Shown piece after piece: positions 7,130 through 14,447 of a DNA stretch of 15,493 nt; the stretch's first letter is position 1; every line of letters begins with the position of its first letter. The notes under the pieces were generated by a model. That model was not told the DNA's origin. It was given only the letters and a program-made list of their open reading frames with translations, and did no database searches. The translations under genes and the position numbers were made by a program. Origin of the DNA: Colimorpha sp045591485 (GTDB taxonomy: Bacteria > Bacteroidota > Bacteroidia > Bacteroidales > P3); contig JAZNSV010000178.1 in NCBI GenBank assembly GCA_045591485.1, positions 1 to 15,493 on the forward strand, written 5' to 3'.

Positions 7130-8229
7130 ATAGTGGAGGCAATGAGTTCTATTTCTTCGTCGGTAAGGTATGGGTGCATGGGAAGCGACAGGACAGTCTT
7201 CGTTAGTTGCTCGGCCACAGGGCAGGGCTGCTGATTAAGGTGGGCGAAGGCGGTCTGTTGACTCATAGTGCGGGGATAGTAGACCATCGAGGGGATGCCG
7301 GCAGCCTTTAGTCGGGCTTGCAGCTCGTCGCGGTTGTTGGTTTGTATGGTATATTGTGCCCACGAGGAGGTGCACCAACCCATTTCAACGGGGACTTTAG
7401 GCGTTTTTATTTTGTCTTGCAGCAGGTGGTTATATTTTTCTGCCACACGGTTCACCGCTACCAATTCCTCGTCGAAGCGACGAAGTTTCACTTGAAGTAT
7501 AGCGGCTTGTAGGGTATCAAGACGCGAGTTGAGACCGAGGCGCACGTTGTCGTATTTGTCGGTGCCCTTGCCGTGGACGCGAAGAGAACGCAGCAGGTCG
7601 GCATAGTTGTCACTGTTGGTGAAGAGAGCACCACCGTCGCCGTAACATCCTAATGGTTTGGCAGGGAAGAACGAGGTAGTGCTGATGTCACCAAAAGAGC
7701 AGCTCCTACTTCCATCATATAGCATACCGCCAAAGCCCTGTGCACCATCCTCGATAAGCAACAAGCCATATATATCACAGAGTTCTCGGATATGATCATA
7801 GTCGGCAGGACGCCCGAAAAGGTCAACAGCAATCACCGCTCGTAAAGTATACTCTGTGTTTTGGTTAGTCTGAATTTTATTGAGCAAGTCGGCAACATCG
7901 ATGTTAAACGTATCCTTGTCCACATCGACGAATATCGGCGTGGCCCCCACCATGGCCACGGCCTCGGCGGTGGCAAAGAAGGTGAAGTCGGGCACGAAGA
8001 CGGCATCGCCGGGGCCTATGCCCATGGCCATGAGGGCCAGACGTAGAGCGTCGGTACCGTTGGCGCAGGTGATGCAATGCTTCACACCCACGTAGTCGGC
8101 CAACTGCTGTTCCAATTCCGCCACCTGCGGACCCATAATGTAGGCACCGCTGTGGGCGGCCTGAAGCAAGGCTTCGTCCATTTCGGCCTTCATGGCCTCG
8201 TATTGTCTATGTAAGTCGCGGAACTGCAT
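7126..8229 (-). CDS. wbpE: PLP-dependent UDP-3-keto-GlcNAcA aminotransferase (DegT/DnrJ/EryC1 family)
   Basis: This is a 367-residue sugar aminotransferase of full family length. The Schiff-base lysine is Lys191 in SFFPAKPLGCYGDGG, and the cofactor-contacting DGAQ lies at 161-164. The N-terminus (FRDLHRQY, then CANGTDAL at 55-62) fits the WbpE/ArnB family well. Between wbpD and wbpA, its likely job is to transfer an amino group from glutamate to C3 of the keto sugar made by WbpB, giving UDP-GlcNAc(3NH2)A. It starts 6 bp after the wbpD stop and overlaps wbpA by 4 bp. Base composition changes inside the gene: the first ~310 bp (coordinates 7920-8229) are GC-rich like the neighbours, whereas much of the rest (about 7380-7915) is near 40% GC in the 60-base blocks I counted. 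That suggests recombination or a partly foreign origin. A C4-aminotransferase acting on the dehydratase product is the alternative role. Confidence 0.9.
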   Translation of the reverse strand: MQFRDLHRQYEAMKAEMDEALLQAAHSGAYIMGPQVAELEQQLADYVGVKHCITCANGTDALRLALMAMGIGPGDAVFVPDFTFFATAEAVAMVGATPIFVDVDKDTFNIDVADLLNKIQTNQNTEYTLRAVIAVDLFGRPADYDHIRELCDIYGLLLIEDGAQGFGGMLYDGSRSCSFGDISTTSFFPAKPLGCYGDGGALFTNSDNYADLLRSLRVHGKGTDKYDNVRLGLNSRLDTLQAAILQVKLRRFDEELVAVNRVAEKYNHLLQDKIKTPKVPVEMGWCTSSWAQYTIQTNNRDELQARLKAAGIPSMVYYPRTMSQQTAFAHLNQQPCPVAEQLTKTVLSLPMHPYLTDEEIELIASTI

Positions 8230-8235
8230 GGTTGG

Positions 8236-8715
8236 CTATTCTTCTACTTTTCCGATGATTTTGGCGGGCACACCGGCCACAATGGCGTAGTCGGGCACAT
8301 CCTTGGTCACCACGGCACCGGCACCCACCAGGGCGTGGCGACCGATGGTGTGGCCACAGACGATGGTGGCGTTGGCACCGATAGAGGCACCCTCCTTGAC
8401 CAGAGTGCGCTCGTAGTGGCCGTTGGCCGGGCGGTCGAGGCGCGGCATGAGCACGTTGGTGAACACGCAGCTTGGACCGAGGAAGACGTTGTCTTCAATC
8501 TCGACACCTTCGTAGACAGAGACGTTGTTCTGTATGCGGACGCCGTTGCCGATGTGCACATTGGGGCCGATATTGACATTCTGGCCCAGCGAGCAGCGTT
8601 CGCCCAGCACGGCGCCTTTCTGCACATGGCAGAAGTGCCACACCTTGGTGCCTTTGCCAAGCACTACGCCTTCGTCGACGTAGGAACTCTCGTGTATGAA
8701 CACTTCCTCTACCAT
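8236..8715 (-). CDS. wbpD: UDP-GlcNAc(3NH2)A 3-N-acetyltransferase, left-handed beta-helix (WbpD-like)
   Basis: With the ATG at 8713-8715 this is a 159-residue hexapeptide-repeat acyltransferase. The start was chosen because family members begin just before the (Y/F)xHxSxxVDEG segment. The longer open frame to 8817 encodes unrelated sequence inside wbpB. Imperfect hexapeptides run from about 16 to 155, with landmarks KVWHFCHV (24-31), QNNVSVYEG (62-70), GPSCVFTN (80-87) and CGHTIG (120-125). The enzyme acetylates the 3-amino group from acetyl-CoA, completing UDP-2,3-diacetamido-2,3-dideoxyglucuronic acid. It ends soon after VPAKIIG, whereas my recollection of Pseudomonas WbpD is about 190 residues with an extra C-terminal tail. 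The start overlaps the wbpB stop by 7 bp (ATGGTAG). Confidence 0.9.
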   Translation of the reverse strand: MVEEVFIHESSYVDEGVVLGKGTKVWHFCHVQKGAVLGERCSLGQNVNIGPNVHIGNGVRIQNNVSVYEGVEIEDNVFLGPSCVFTNVLMPRLDRPANGHYERTLVKEGASIGANATIVCGHTIGRHALVGAGAVVTKDVPDYAIVAGVPAKIIGKVEE

Positions 8716-9662
8716 CCGAATGGGTGTTGGGTCAACGGGTACTTGGCCATGGGGTGATAGTCGCCCTTGAGGCCGATGGGTTCGGCATGGCGTATGTCGT
8801 AGACGGTCTTGATGCACTCTCTGGCTTCGCCGATACGGAAACCGCGACCGGCAAGCACCTCTTCATAGCTGCGTGTATGCAGGTCTGTAAATCCCTGGCT
8901 GAACTCGAAGTCCTCGCCGTCGACAGTGATGCTACGGTAGCTGCCAGTGTGTCCCTCGGGCAGGTGGTCGCCGTTGATACTTAAGAAATAGCGTACGCGG
9001 GCCTGCTTCATCTCAAGGTAGCCGGCCACTCGGTCGTGACTGCTCACGTGGACTATATTCTTCTGCACCGGTCCAAATACCCACTGAAGCATGTCGTAGA
9101 AATGGACGCCGATATTTGTGGCCACTCCGCCGCTCTTCTGTATCTGGCCTTTCCACGAGGTGTAGTACCAGTAGCCGCGCGGTGTGATATAACTGAGGTC
9201 GACATCGTAGACCTTGTCTTTCGGGCCTTCGGCTATTTTCTTCTTCAACGCAACCACCGACGGATGCAGCCGAAGCTGGAAAATTGTGTAAGCTTTATGA
9301 CCTGTGGAGCGTTCTATTTCCTCCAGAGCGTCGATATTCCAAGGGCTCAGCACCACGGGTTTCTCGCAGATGACGTCGCAGCCCATACGAAGTCCGTAGC
9401 GGGTGTGCGCATCGTGCAGGTAGTTGGGCGAACAGACCGAGAGATAGTCAATCTTCTCTCCCTCCGCCAGCAGGCGGTTGTTGTGGCGGTCAAACAGTTC
9501 CTGCTCGGTGAAAAACGAAGCTTTGGGGAAGTAGCTGTCCATGATGCCGACGGAGTCGTTCTTGTCGTATGCGGCCACAAGGTTGTTGCCCGTCTCCTTG
9601 ATGGCACGCAGGTGGCGCGGTGCAACATAGCCGCCGACTCCTATAAGTATAAAGTTCTTCAT
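8709..9662 (-). CDS. wbpB: UDP-GlcNAcA 3-dehydrogenase, Gfo/Idh/MocA family (WbpB)
   Basis: The 317-residue product begins MKNFILIGVGGYVAPRHLRA, a start typical of WbpB/BplA proteins. An upstream in-frame ATG at 9704 lies within rmlD and is not used here. The N-terminal Rossmann domain covers about 1-120. Residues matching the WbpB active site are Lys101 in the CEKP motif (99-102) and His187 in GVHFYD (185-190). The enzyme oxidises C3 of UDP-GlcNAcA with tightly bound NAD(H). In the characterised pathway it is coupled to WbpE, and 2-oxoglutarate regenerates NAD+. Its start overlaps the rmlD stop in an ATGA and its end overlaps wbpD by 7 bp. The wbpB-wbpD-wbpE-wbpA neighbourhood makes the assignment strong. 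Confidence 0.93.
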   Translation of the reverse strand: MKNFILIGVGGYVAPRHLRAIKETGNNLVAAYDKNDSVGIMDSYFPKASFFTEQELFDRHNNRLLAEGEKIDYLSVCSPNYLHDAHTRYGLRMGCDVICEKPVVLSPWNIDALEEIERSTGHKAYTIFQLRLHPSVVALKKKIAEGPKDKVYDVDLSYITPRGYWYYTSWKGQIQKSGGVATNIGVHFYDMLQWVFGPVQKNIVHVSSHDRVAGYLEMKQARVRYFLSINGDHLPEGHTGSYRSITVDGEDFEFSQGFTDLHTRSYEEVLAGRGFRIGEARECIKTVYDIRHAEPIGLKGDYHPMAKYPLTQHPFGW

Positions 9663-10516
9663 TTGTCGAGATTTGTTATGCAACGGCGCAATCCGTCGCT
9701 CCAATGAGGTATTTCCTGTTGAAATGTGAGTTTGAATTTAGTCTTGTCCAATACCGAATAGGCCGGGCGTTTCACCGGCGAAGGGTATTCGTCGCTGTGG
9801 CACGGCAGCACACGGCAGACCGTATTGCCGCTCAGGCGGGCTATCTCGTAGGCAAAATCGTACCACGAACAGACGCCCTCGTTGGCGAAGTTGTATGTGC
9901 CGCTGTGCTCCAACTGGTTGTTCTCTATAATGTTGAATATAGCGCGAGCCAGGTCGCCGGCATAGGTGGGCGTGCCAGCCTGGTCAAACACCACTGTCAC
10001 CTGCGGCTTTTCCGCAGTCAGCCTACGCATGGTGAGCACAAAGTTCTTGCCATATTCGCTGTAGAGCCACGACGTGCGCAGAATGATGGTTCTGCTGCAA
10101 CGGCGCGCGGCCTCTTCGCCGGCCAGCTTCGTGCGGCCATAGGCGCCGGTGGGGTTGGGCTCCATATCTTCGGTGCAGGGGGTGTTGTACATCGTGCCGC
10201 CAAAGACATAATCGGTCGAGATATGTATCAGCGAGCCGCCCACAGCTTCCATGGCATCGGCCAGATGTCCCACAGCCTCTGCGTTGAGGCGCAAGGCCGT
10301 GGCCTCGTCGCTTTCGGCACGGTCGACGTTGGTGTAGGCGGCGCAGTTGACTATGAGTCTCACGCCGTTCTGCTGCACATAGGTCTCCACCGCGCGGCAG
10401 TCGGTGATGTCGAGTTCGTCGACGTCGGCGAAGAGCCACTCATTGCGCGACTGTGGAGCCAGCAGGCTCATGTGTGTGCCGAGCTGTCCGCGGCTGCCTG
10501 TGACCAGTATCTTCAT
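9659..10516 (-). CDS. rmlD: dTDP-4-dehydrorhamnose reductase
   Basis: This 285-residue short-chain reductase starts MKILVTGSRGQLG, carrying the GxxGxxG nucleotide-binding motif at 7-13. The active site shows STDYVF (100-105) and the Tyr126-xxx-Lys130 pair in AYGRTKLAGE. It reduces dTDP-4-keto-L-rhamnose to dTDP-L-rhamnose with NAD(P)H in the cytoplasm. The frame stays open to 10672, but the extra 52 codons overlap rmlC and do not resemble the family, so the ATG at 10516 is preferred. It overlaps both neighbours by ATGA (rmlC stop before it, wbpB start after it), suggesting tight translational coupling. Confidence 0.94.
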   Translation of the reverse strand: MKILVTGSRGQLGTHMSLLAPQSRNEWLFADVDELDITDCRAVETYVQQNGVRLIVNCAAYTNVDRAESDEATALRLNAEAVGHLADAMEAVGGSLIHISTDYVFGGTMYNTPCTEDMEPNPTGAYGRTKLAGEEAARRCSRTIILRTSWLYSEYGKNFVLTMRRLTAEKPQVTVVFDQAGTPTYAGDLARAIFNIIENNQLEHSGTYNFANEGVCSWYDFAYEIARLSGNTVCRVLPCHSDEYPSPVKRPAYSVLDKTKFKLTFQQEIPHWSDGLRRCITNLDK

Positions 10517-11070
10517 GCTGTAAATGGGGTGTTGAAGTCGTTGAACATCGGATGACGGCGATCTTTTTCCGAAAGCAGAGCCTCTTCCGGAGCAATACGC
10601 CAATCGATAGCCAGCGTCGGGTCGTTCCACGCAATGGCCCCTTCGGCCTCGGGGTGGTAGTATTCGTCGCACTTATACTGGAACACGGCCACATCGCTCA
10701 GCACGGCAAAGCCGTGTGCGATGCCTTTTGGCATGAAGAACTGGCGTTTGTTGTCGGCCGAAAGCTCTACCGCCACATGCTGGCCATAGGTGGGCGAACC
10801 CTTGCGGATATCGACGGCCACGTCGAGCACCGTTCCCTCGACCACACGCACAAGCTTGGCCTGCGCAAAAGGCGGCAATTGGAAATGCAGGCCGCGTACC
10901 ACACCGCGCGACGAGCGCGACTCGTTGTCCTGCACAAAGTTGACTTCAATACCCGTTTGTTCGCGGAAATCGCGGGCGTTGTAGCTCTCGAAGAAGTAGC
11001 CTCGCGCATCTCCAAACACGCGCGGTTCTATTATAAGGACACCTTCTATGTCGGTTTTGCTGACAGTCAT
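10513..11070 (-). CDS. rmlC: dTDP-4-dehydrorhamnose 3,5-epimerase
   Basis: This 185-residue cupin-fold epimerase has the usual family length. RmlC signatures are FxDxRGYFFESY (19-30), the catalytic His62 in RGLHFQ, FMPKGIAHGF (112-121) and the catalytic Tyr132 at the start of YKCDEYYHPE. It inverts C3 and C5 of dTDP-4-keto-6-deoxyglucose. The ATG at 11070 overlaps the rmlA stop as ATGA. The 29-codon upstream extension to 11157 lies within rmlA and lacks family similarity, so it is not part of the gene. Its substrate is made by RmlB, whose gene is not in this window. Confidence 0.94.
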   Translation of the reverse strand: MTVSKTDIEGVLIIEPRVFGDARGYFFESYNARDFREQTGIEVNFVQDNESRSSRGVVRGLHFQLPPFAQAKLVRVVEGTVLDVAVDIRKGSPTYGQHVAVELSADNKRQFFMPKGIAHGFAVLSDVAVFQYKCDEYYHPEAEGAIAWNDPTLAIDWRIAPEEALLSEKDRRHPMFNDFNTPFTA

Positions 11071-11942
11071 TGTTCGGCGAGTTTTATCAGATATTGTCCG
11101 TATTGGTTCTTGGCCATGGGTTGGGCCAGGCGGCGCAGGTCGTCGGCCGAAAGCCAACCCTGTTCGAAGCCTATGCTCTCAAGGCAGGCCACCTTGAGCC
11201 CCTGACGCTTCTCTATCACCTCGATAAACGTCGACGCTTCGGCCAGCGAGTCGTGTGTGCCGGTGTCGAGCCATGCAAAACCGCGGCCCATCAGCTGCAC
11301 GTTCAGTTCGCCGTCGTTGAGGAAAGCCTGGTTGACACTCGTGATTTCCAGTTCGCCGCGGGCGCTGGGTTTCACATTCTTGGCCACCTCGACCACCTTG
11401 TTGGGGTAGAAGTAGAGACCCACAACGGCATAGTTCGACTTGGGCTCCTTAGGCTTCTCTTCGATGGAGAGCACCTTGCCGTTGGCATCGAACTCGGCCA
11501 CACCATAGCGTTCGGGGTCGGCCACCCAGTAGCCAAACACCGTGGCCTTGCGCTCCTGCTCGGCATTCTGCACTGCCTGGCGCAGCATGCGGCCAAGGCC
11601 GTTGCCGTGGAAGATATTGTCGCCCAGCACGAGGCATACGTCGTCGTTGCCGATGAACTCCTCGCCTATGATGAAGGCCTGGGCCAACCCGTCGGGCGAA
11701 GGCTGTTCGGCATAGCTGAATCTGACGCCGAAGTCGCTGCCGTCGCCCAGCAGGCGCTTGAAGCCTGGCAGGTCGTAGGGGGTAGATATAATAAGTATAT
11801 CGCGTATACCGGCGAGCATCAGCACGCTGATGGGATAGTAGACCATCGGCTTGTCGTAGATGGGCAGCAACTGTTTGCTGACACCTTTAGTTATAGGATA
11901 AAGGCGGGTGCCTGAGCCACCCGCCAATACGATACCTTTCAT
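11067..11942 (-). CDS. rmlA: Glucose-1-phosphate thymidylyltransferase
   Basis: The 291-residue product starts MKGIVLAGGSGTRLYP, the nucleotidyltransferase signature (6-16). It also carries KQLLPIYDKP (23-32), GDN (107-109) and EEKP (161-164). It joins dTTP and glucose 1-phosphate to give dTDP-glucose, the first step towards dTDP-rhamnose. Length and motifs are those of the short RmlA form. The open frame continues upstream through the hexanucleotide array of the kinase gene to 12095, giving a Met/Ala/Thr/Val-rich artefact, so the ATG at 11942 is the start. It lies 22 bp after the kinase stop and is followed by rmlC, rmlD and then wbpB, where an rmlB might have been expected. Confidence 0.95.
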   Translation of the reverse strand: MKGIVLAGGSGTRLYPITKGVSKQLLPIYDKPMVYYPISVLMLAGIRDILIISTPYDLPGFKRLLGDGSDFGVRFSYAEQPSPDGLAQAFIIGEEFIGNDDVCLVLGDNIFHGNGLGRMLRQAVQNAEQERKATVFGYWVADPERYGVAEFDANGKVLSIEEKPKEPKSNYAVVGLYFYPNKVVEVAKNVKPSARGELEITSVNQAFLNDGELNVQLMGRGFAWLDTGTHDSLAEASTFIEVIEKRQGLKVACLESIGFEQGWLSADDLRRLAQPMAKNQYGQYLIKLAEQ

Positions 11943-11964
11943 TTGGCTCGATTTCGTTATGCGT

Positions 11965-14415
11965 TTAGTTGTTGTTCTCGCTCGAAGCGTCGCTCTCTTC
12001 GCCGTAGCCGTAGCCATAGCCGTAACCATAACCATAACCGTAACCGTAGCCGTAACCGTAGCCATAGCCGTAGCCATAGCCATAACCATAGCCATAGCCG
12101 CCGTAGCGCTTCTTGATCAGAGGCACGTCGGTCAGCACCACAGCCATGTTCTTGAAGCGGCCCTTGTCGGACATCTCCTGGATGAACGGCAGCGAACTCT
12201 TGTTCAGGCGACCCACACGCATGATGTAGGCGGTCAGGTCGGCCACGCGGTTGATGATGGCGGCATCGGCCACAATCTGTGCGGGAGTCGAGTCGAATAT
12301 GATGTAGTCGTAGTGTGCACGCAGATACTTCACCAAGCGGTCGAGTTTGTCGCCCATCAGCAGCTGGGTGGCGTTGGGCGGGGTCTTCTCGCAGACGATG
12401 TAGTCGAGGTGGTCGCTCGTTTCGCTGTGCATGATGTACTTCTCGAAGTTGTCGTCCTGGTCGAGCAGATAATGGATGAGGCCCATGCGGTTGTGGCGGT
12501 CGATGGTCTTCGAGAGGCTGCGCTTGCGCAGGTCGAAGTCGATCAGCATGGTGCGCTTGCCGACATAGGCCAGCGACAGGGCCAGGTTCAGAGCCGTGTA
12601 GCTCTTACCCTCGCCGGGCGCGGTAGACACAGTCTGTATCACCTTCTGGTCGTCTTTCAGGAAGAACGGTATGTTCGAATGCAGCAATCGGAATGCCTCG
12701 GTCACCACGTCGGTGCCGTTGGCCGTGACGATGATTTCATCGTTGGCGCGGGCAGCGGGCTTCTCCGGAATCTCGCCCAGCACCGGCAGTGTGGTCTGGC
12801 GCTCCACATCGACCTTCGACCTCAGCTTGGTGTCGAAGAAGCTGATGGCAAACATGACGAGAGCCGGCAGCAGCAGGCCGACGACTACGGCCACGAGGCC
12901 GAACATCACCAGACGCGGAGCCGTCAGGGTGGTCAGGGCGGGCTCTACAACCTTGGCGTTGCTGATGGTGACAGCCAGGTTCATGGCGGTCTCCTCGCGT
13001 TTGCTCAAGAGGTAGAGGTAGAGTTCCTCTTTGATTTTCTGCTCACGGGTGACCTCGGCCACAGCCTTGGTCTGCGTAGGCACATTGGCCAGCTGGTCAC
13101 GGGCGCGGGCCTCCTGGCCGCGGGCGTCCTGCAGGCGCACTGTGGTGCTGTTGAGCAGGTTGTTGATGGCGGTCGAAATGGCGGCATACTGGTCGTCCAT
13201 CTGCTGCGTCAGCTGACGCACCTGCGGGTTGTTGGCACCGGCGGTGTTCATCTGGCGTTTGCGCTGGTTGACGATATTGTTATATTGGGCAATCTGGTTC
13301 TGTATAGCGCTGTTGCTGATACCCACCTGGGCGGGGAAGAGGTCGCCCTTGTTGGTCGGGTCGTCGGCATAGTTCTTCATGGTGCGTATGAGCGAGAGCT
13401 CGGTCTCCAGGCGGGTCACCTCGTCGCCGTAGCGCGTGCCGGTCTGCAGCAGCTGGCTCGAAGCGCCCGTCAGCTCGCCGAGGCCTGACGAACGCTTGAT
13501 GTTCTCCACCTTGGCGTCGACCACGTCGAGCTCGCCGCTGATCAGCGCAATGCGCTCGCTGATGAAGCTGTTGGTCTTCTGGGCCACCTTGTTCTTATCT
13601 TCGACGGCGTCGTCGTTATAGACCGAAATCAGAGTGTCGACAATCTGGTTGACGCACTTGCTATTGGGACCGCTATAGCTGATTTTCAAGATGGAAGCCA
13701 TCTTGTCGACACGGTTCACCGTGAGGTTTTTAATCATGCTGCGGGCCATCGTGAACACATCGTTGACACCGATATTGTAGGTGACGTCGATATTGGCGGC
13801 CTTGAAGTTGGCGGTCTTGTCGATGCTGAAGTACACCGTGTCGTCAAGGCTGATGGTCTCGCCGTATTTTGCGGTGCCCTTCTTGCCGAAGTCCTTGGCC
13901 TTGTAGTCGAACTTGTCGCCATCGCGCGGCGTGACCTTCAGGTGCAGCTCTGGCTTGCGGTCTTCGTTCAGGTCGTGCACCGTGATAGCCAGAGGAGCGT
14001 CGTTGAAGTAGGTGATCTTGCGGGTCAGGTCGTTGCGGTTGCAGTAGTACTGCAGATTCAATCTGGTGATGACCTGGCTCATCAGCGACGACGAACGCAG
14101 CATGTATATCTCGTTCGACAGCGAGAGGTTCGAATTGTCGAGATCCATGCTGTTGAGGATGGCATCCATGTTGCGGTTAGAACGGTTGTTGCCGTTGTTG
14201 TCGCGCACAAGGATGGTGCCGTTGGCCGTATAGGTCTTGGGCTGGGTCTTGTAGGCGAAACCGGCAATCAGTAGGCACACGGCCACCGATATCACAAACC
14301 AGTACCAGTTGTTCAATACCATGAACACGATGTCGCGGATGGAGATGGTGTTCTCCGTGCCTTCGCCGCCGAGGCCGGTCTGCGGCTGTTGGGTGTTAAG
14401 ATTATCTACTGCCAT
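11965..14415 (-). CDS. wzc: Wzc-like polysaccharide co-polymerase with bacterial tyrosine kinase domain
   Basis: This 816-residue fused protein controls chain length and export of the surface polysaccharide. A Wzz-type N-terminus has a membrane segment at about 37-54, a periplasmic region with coiled-coil character (about 280-480, ending in the GNVR-like block VPTQ...LYLYLLSKREE), and a second membrane segment at about 503-526. The cytoplasmic BY-kinase domain follows: EAFRLL (573-578), Walker A APGEGKSY (599-606), Walker A' LIDFD (624-628) and Walker B YIIFDST with Asp708. The C-terminus is YGG followed by 16 uninterrupted Tyr-Gly pairs (774-805) and an acidic end (EESDASSENNN). BY-kinases autophosphorylate a C-terminal tyrosine cluster; E. 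coli Wzc has about seven tyrosines there, this protein has 17. The gene lies 32 bp downstream of wza. No low-molecular-weight tyrosine phosphatase gene is nearby. Confidence 0.95.
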   Translation of the reverse strand: MAVDNLNTQQPQTGLGGEGTENTISIRDIVFMVLNNWYWFVISVAVCLLIAGFAYKTQPKTYTANGTILVRDNNGNNRSNRNMDAILNSMDLDNSNLSLSNEIYMLRSSSLMSQVITRLNLQYYCNRNDLTRKITYFNDAPLAITVHDLNEDRKPELHLKVTPRDGDKFDYKAKDFGKKGTAKYGETISLDDTVYFSIDKTANFKAANIDVTYNIGVNDVFTMARSMIKNLTVNRVDKMASILKISYSGPNSKCVNQIVDTLISVYNDDAVEDKNKVAQKTNSFISERIALISGELDVVDAKVENIKRSSGLGELTGASSQLLQTGTRYGDEVTRLETELSLIRTMKNYADDPTNKGDLFPAQVGISNSAIQNQIAQYNNIVNQRKRQMNTAGANNPQVRQLTQQMDDQYAAISTAINNLLNSTTVRLQDARGQEARARDQLANVPTQTKAVAEVTREQKIKEELYLYLLSKREETAMNLAVTISNAKVVEPALTTLTAPRLVMFGLVAVVVGLLLPALVMFAISFFDTKLRSKVDVERQTTLPVLGEIPEKPAARANDEIIVTANGTDVVTEAFRLLHSNIPFFLKDDQKVIQTVSTAPGEGKSYTALNLALSLAYVGKRTMLIDFDLRKRSLSKTIDRHNRMGLIHYLLDQDDNFEKYIMHSETSDHLDYIVCEKTPPNATQLLMGDKLDRLVKYLRAHYDYIIFDSTPAQIVADAAIINRVADLTAYIMRVGRLNKSSLPFIQEMSDKGRFKNMAVVLTDVPLIKKRYGGYGYGYGYGYGYGYGYGYGYGYGYGYGYGYGYGEESDASSENNN
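12001..12096 (-). repeat. 16-unit hexanucleotide array TAYGGY encoding (Tyr-Gly)16
   Basis: Sixteen consecutive hexamers, written on the plus strand as gccgta, gccata, accgta or accata, encode Tyr-Gly without interruption in the kinase tail. Both third positions vary (TAC/TAT and GGC/GGT), so the units are synonymous variants rather than identical copies. A 6-bp unit keeps frame when copies are gained or lost, so the number of phosphorylatable tyrosines could vary between strains without inactivating the protein. Confidence 0.97.
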
Positions 14416-14447
14416 GATTTATAGATTTATCTCGTTTTTTTCGAATT

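Noticed and set aside
8716..8817. 34-codon extension of the acetyltransferase
   Set aside because: It lies inside wbpB and encodes Arg/His/Pro-rich shadow sequence; the family starts at MVEEVFIHES.
10517..10672. Extended start of rmlD
   Set aside because: The additional 52 codons overlap rmlC and do not resemble the family; the Rossmann motif follows immediately after the ATG at 10516.
11943..12095. 51-codon N-terminal extension of rmlA, a Met-Ala-Thr-Val repeat peptide
   Set aside because: It is the hexanucleotide array of the kinase gene read in another frame. The RmlA family starts at MKGIVLAGG (11942).
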